Positions 5,039-6,916 of a stretch of DNA of 6,916 bases are shown here, piece by piece. This stretch comes from Methanothrix sp. GTDB lineage: Archaea > Halobacteriota > Methanosarcinia > Methanotrichales > Methanotrichaceae. Each line of letters starts with the position of its first letter. The stretch's first letter is position 1. The notes beneath the pieces are model-generated. The model was not told the DNA's origin. It searched no databases and was given only the letters and a program-made list of their open reading frames with translations. Location: contig JAJRAX010000052.1 in the NCBI GenBank assembly GCA_028679775.1, positions 1-6,916 on the forward strand, in the 5' to 3' direction. A program made the position numbers and the translations under genes.

Positions 5039-6492
5039 CCTAACTCCTTTAAAATGCAAAGCATGGCCTCAAAGGTGAACTTTTCCGGCATCACGTCCAC
5101 CTTTATGCCAAGACGTGACAGCTCCTCGGCAGTCGGCAGACCAATGGCGGCAACTGTTCCTGCAGCAAATGCTTCGAACATCTCCTGCACCTGGCCCAGC
5201 TCCCTCGCCCTCTCCACCAGATAACGGGCTGTAGACGAGCTGGTGAAGGCAAAGATGTCAATGCTTCTGGCCATCATAATCAGCTCGTCCAGCCTTGGAT
5301 CTTTTGACGGAACCGTCTCGTAGAGGGCGATGTCGTCTACGTAAATGCCGCAGGATTTCAGTCCCTCTGAGAGGTAACGGCTTCCCTGAGCACTTCGAAG
5401 GAAAAGAATGCTACTGCATTTGCCTTTGATCATCTTCTCAAGCCCCGCCGAGCTGTACTCCTCCGGAACCTCTGCAGACAGGCCCAGCTCCACGAGGGCC
5501 TGCATGGTCTTGGGGCCGATGGCTACTACCATCTTCTCGGCGAGTGCAGCGCGAATGGCAGTGCTTTCAAGGGCCATCTTCACACCATTGGCACTTGTAA
5601 AAGCCACGCACTGGACCCTGGCCAGCCTCTTTAAAATATCATCAGGAAGAGGCTTCTTTGCGATAGCAATAGCCGGGGCCTGGACTGGAGAAAAGCCGTA
5701 CTGCTCAGCGAGTGCTGCAGACTCCTTCTGTTGTCCTTCTGGCCGGAGGATGGCGACCTTTCTCCTGCCGAGCTTTCGGGCCAACCGGACAACGTCTCCA
5801 ACTACCAGTATGGCAGGAGACTCGATCTTCCTATCTTTTGCCTTCTCGGCAATTGTCGCCAGGGTGGCTGAGATCATCCTCTGCTGCTTCCATCCGCCCT
5901 TCTCGACCATCGCCGCTGGAGTCTCTGGCGACTTTCCGGCATTGATCAGTGCCGCCACATTCTGTTCGAGCCTTGAGACTCCCATGAGGACTACCAGAGT
6001 TCCTCCGAGGGCTGCAATGGCCTTCCAGTCCAAAGGTGCCTCCTTGCCGGGCTCCTCGTGGCCTGTCACAATGGTCAAAGAGGAGGCAACGGCTCGGTGG
6101 GTCACGGGAATTCCGGCGAGTTCAGGTGCGGCTATGGAGGATGTCACGCCTGGCACGACCTCAAAGGGTATGCCCTTTTCCTGCAAGGCCAGAGCCTCTT
6201 CTCCACCTCGGCCAAAGAGGTAAGGGTCACCGCCTTTCAGCCGCACAACCATATTGCCGGCCTCAGCCTTCTCGATCAGAAGACGATTGATGCCATCTTG
6301 AGTCAGCTTATGCCTGCCAGCATTCTTGCCAACATCGATCTTCAGAGCCTCAACTCCATCCAGCATCCTGGGGTCAAGTAGCCTGTCGAAGAGGACAACA
6401 TCCGCTTCACCCAAGAGCCTCTTGGCCTTGAGGGTCATCAGCTCAGGATCGCCTGGGCCAGCTCCCACAAGATAAACCTTACCGCACGCCAA
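5035..6492 (-). CDS. cobA-hemD: Fused uroporphyrinogen-III C-methyltransferase / uroporphyrinogen-III synthase
   Basis: This bifunctional cytoplasmic enzyme closes preuroporphyrinogen to uroporphyrinogen III (HemD part) and methylates it twice with SAM to precorrin-2 (CobA/SUMT part), feeding siroheme, cobalamin, F430 and, via siroheme, haem. Residues 5-240 show SUMT motifs: YLVGAGPGDPEL (7-18), VVRLKGGDPYLFGRGGEE (82-99) and VVPGVTSSIAAPELAGIPVTHR (112-133). Residues about 244-485 match HemD: AFTSANGVKMAL (297-308), AIGPKTMQALVELG (324-337), ILFLRSAQGSRYLSEGL (362-378), ALYETV and AFTSSSTARYLVE (415-427). The length of 485 residues equals the sum of both enzymes, with no gap or frameshift. 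The start is TTG at 6492; only two codons separate it from an upstream in-frame TGA, so no other start precedes the glycine-rich motif. It overlaps hemC by 14 nt and the next gene by 4 nt, consistent with one operon. Confidence 0.93.
   Translation of the reverse strand: MACGKVYLVGAGPGDPELMTLKAKRLLGEADVVLFDRLLDPRMLDGVEALKIDVGKNAGRHKLTQDGINRLLIEKAEAGNMVVRLKGGDPYLFGRGGEEALALQEKGIPFEVVPGVTSSIAAPELAGIPVTHRAVASSLTIVTGHEEPGKEAPLDWKAIAALGGTLVVLMGVSRLEQNVAALINAGKSPETPAAMVEKGGWKQQRMISATLATIAEKAKDRKIESPAILVVGDVVRLARKLGRRKVAILRPEGQQKESAALAEQYGFSPVQAPAIAIAKKPLPDDILKRLARVQCVAFTSANGVKMALESTAIRAALAEKMVVAIGPKTMQALVELGLSAEVPEEYSSAGLEKMIKGKCSSILFLRSAQGSRYLSEGLKSCGIYVDDIALYETVPSKDPRLDELIMMARSIDIFAFTSSSTARYLVERARELGQVQEMFEAFAAGTVAAIGLPTAEELSRLGIKVDVMPEKFTFEAMLCILKELG
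5044..5049 (-). promoter_or_regulatory. Ribosome-binding site deciding the ahbC-like start
   Basis: AAGGAG on the minus strand, inside the end of cobA-hemD, is five bases before the ATG at 5038. It selects this ATG over the in-frame ATG at 5059 and creates a 4-nt ATGA overlap, a classic arrangement for translational coupling. Confidence 0.7.
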
Positions 6493-6916
6493 ATTCCTTC
6501 ACCGCCTCATCTACCAGCTCTCGTCCACCCATCTTCATGAGCCTTTGCCCCATATCCTCCGCCCGGCTGAGGGCATCTGACGTGAGATCTATCTCCTCAT
6601 CGAGACGCACAAACCTCTTGCCGTCCAGGGAGAGGACCTCGGTCAAGACCCTTGCCCGGCTGCCGGAGACTGTGGCATGCACGGCCATTGGCACAACGCA
6701 GCCGCCACCCACGGTCTCCAAAATTCTGCGCTCGATCATGGTCTCGCTTCTGCTGACCGGATCATCCAACGAGCGGGAATGAGCCTCTGCAACAGATCCC
6801 TTCTTGGCAACTACTATTATCGTTCCCTGGTTGGCAGAGGGAACGAACCGCTCTCCATCCAGCCGCGCATAATCCATCTTCAGCCCCATCCTCTGGAGGC
6901 CTGCTTCAGCGAGAAC
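6479..6916 (-). CDS. hemC: Porphobilinogen deaminase (hydroxymethylbilane synthase), C-terminal half
   Basis: HemC condenses four porphobilinogens into preuroporphyrinogen, the substrate of the HemD domain encoded next. The frame is open to the right edge, so the 5' half is missing; 145 codons and a TAA stop (6479-6481) are present, about half of a usual 290-310-residue protein. Visible landmarks are VLAEAGLQRMGL at the edge, FVPSANQGTI (where most homologues have LPAxGQGA), SETMIERRILETV and GGGCVVP. The cysteine in the last motif is the attachment site of the dipyrromethane cofactor. The helical C-terminal tail AEDMGQRLMKMGGREL is also typical. The methionine at 6889 is internal, not the start. 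It leads the tetrapyrrole operon within this window, and further genes may lie upstream beyond the edge. Confidence 0.92.
   Translation of the reverse strand, partial: VLAEAGLQRMGLKMDYARLDGERFVPSANQGTIIVVAKKGSVAEAHSRSLDDPVSRSETMIERRILETVGGGCVVPMAVHATVSGSRARVLTEVLSLDGKRFVRLDEEIDLTSDALSRAEDMGQRLMKMGGRELVDEAVKEFGVR

Noticed and set aside
5036..5059. An upstream in-frame ATG (5059) for the radical SAM gene.
   Set aside because: It gives a 25-nt overlap with cobA-hemD, while the ATG at 5038 has AAGGAG five bases upstream and the 4-nt ATGA overlap.
5408..6223. A 271-codon plus-strand open frame antisense to cobA-hemD.
   Set aside because: It lies wholly opposite a gene with all family motifs intact. 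Its composition (Ser/Ala/Pro-rich, no domain) is that of an antisense shadow.
1..6916. CRISPR arrays, tRNA or rRNA genes.
   Set aside because: No regularly spaced repeats and no cloverleaf or conserved rRNA segments were seen. The only tandem repeats are the two 11-bp duplications.

Overview
The window looks like chromosomal DNA from a methanogenic archaeon of the Methanosarcinales, possibly a Methanothrix (Methanosaeta) relative. This placement is inferred. It rests on A/T-rich TATA-like boxes ahead of genes, TTG start codons, haem/tetrapyrrole genes of the siroheme-dependent (Ahb) type, a dockerin-bearing secreted binding protein of a kind I associate with these methanogens, and an IS200/IS605-type end. 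No rRNA, tRNA or CRISPR array is visible.

Left part (1-724). The N-terminal 27 codons of a small antitoxin-like protein run off the left edge on the minus strand. Its promoter region carries a perfect 11-bp tandem duplication. Next to it lies what appears to be the decayed right end of an IS200/IS605 (tnpB-type) element, with two adjacent stem-loops ending near 404. An A/T-rich intergenic stretch of about 315 bp with several TATA-like boxes follows and leads into gdhA.

Middle (725-3883). A complete glutamate dehydrogenase gene (+) converges on a secreted dockerin/periplasmic-binding-protein fusion (-); each has its own hairpin-type terminator candidate. Upstream of the binding protein is a start-less 59-codon remnant of a membrane-protein C-terminus (+). 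After it comes an unrecognised 39-codon lysine/glutamate-rich gene (-) with a good ribosome-binding site, lying 62 nt downstream of a radical SAM gene.

Right part (3884-6916, minus strand). A tight overlapping tetrapyrrole operon reads hemC (5' end outside the window), a cobA-hemD fusion, then an AhbC-like radical SAM/SPASM gene. HemC makes preuroporphyrinogen. The fused protein cyclises it to uroporphyrinogen III and methylates it to precorrin-2, the entry to siroheme, cobalamin and F430. The radical SAM enzyme probably acts later, on the siroheme-to-haem branch. The genes are stitched together by 14-nt and 4-nt overlaps, which implies co-transcription and translational coupling.

The least explained items are the small peptide gene behind the radical SAM gene, the IS end with its RNA-like hairpins, and the dockerin-tagged binding protein with no lipid anchor.
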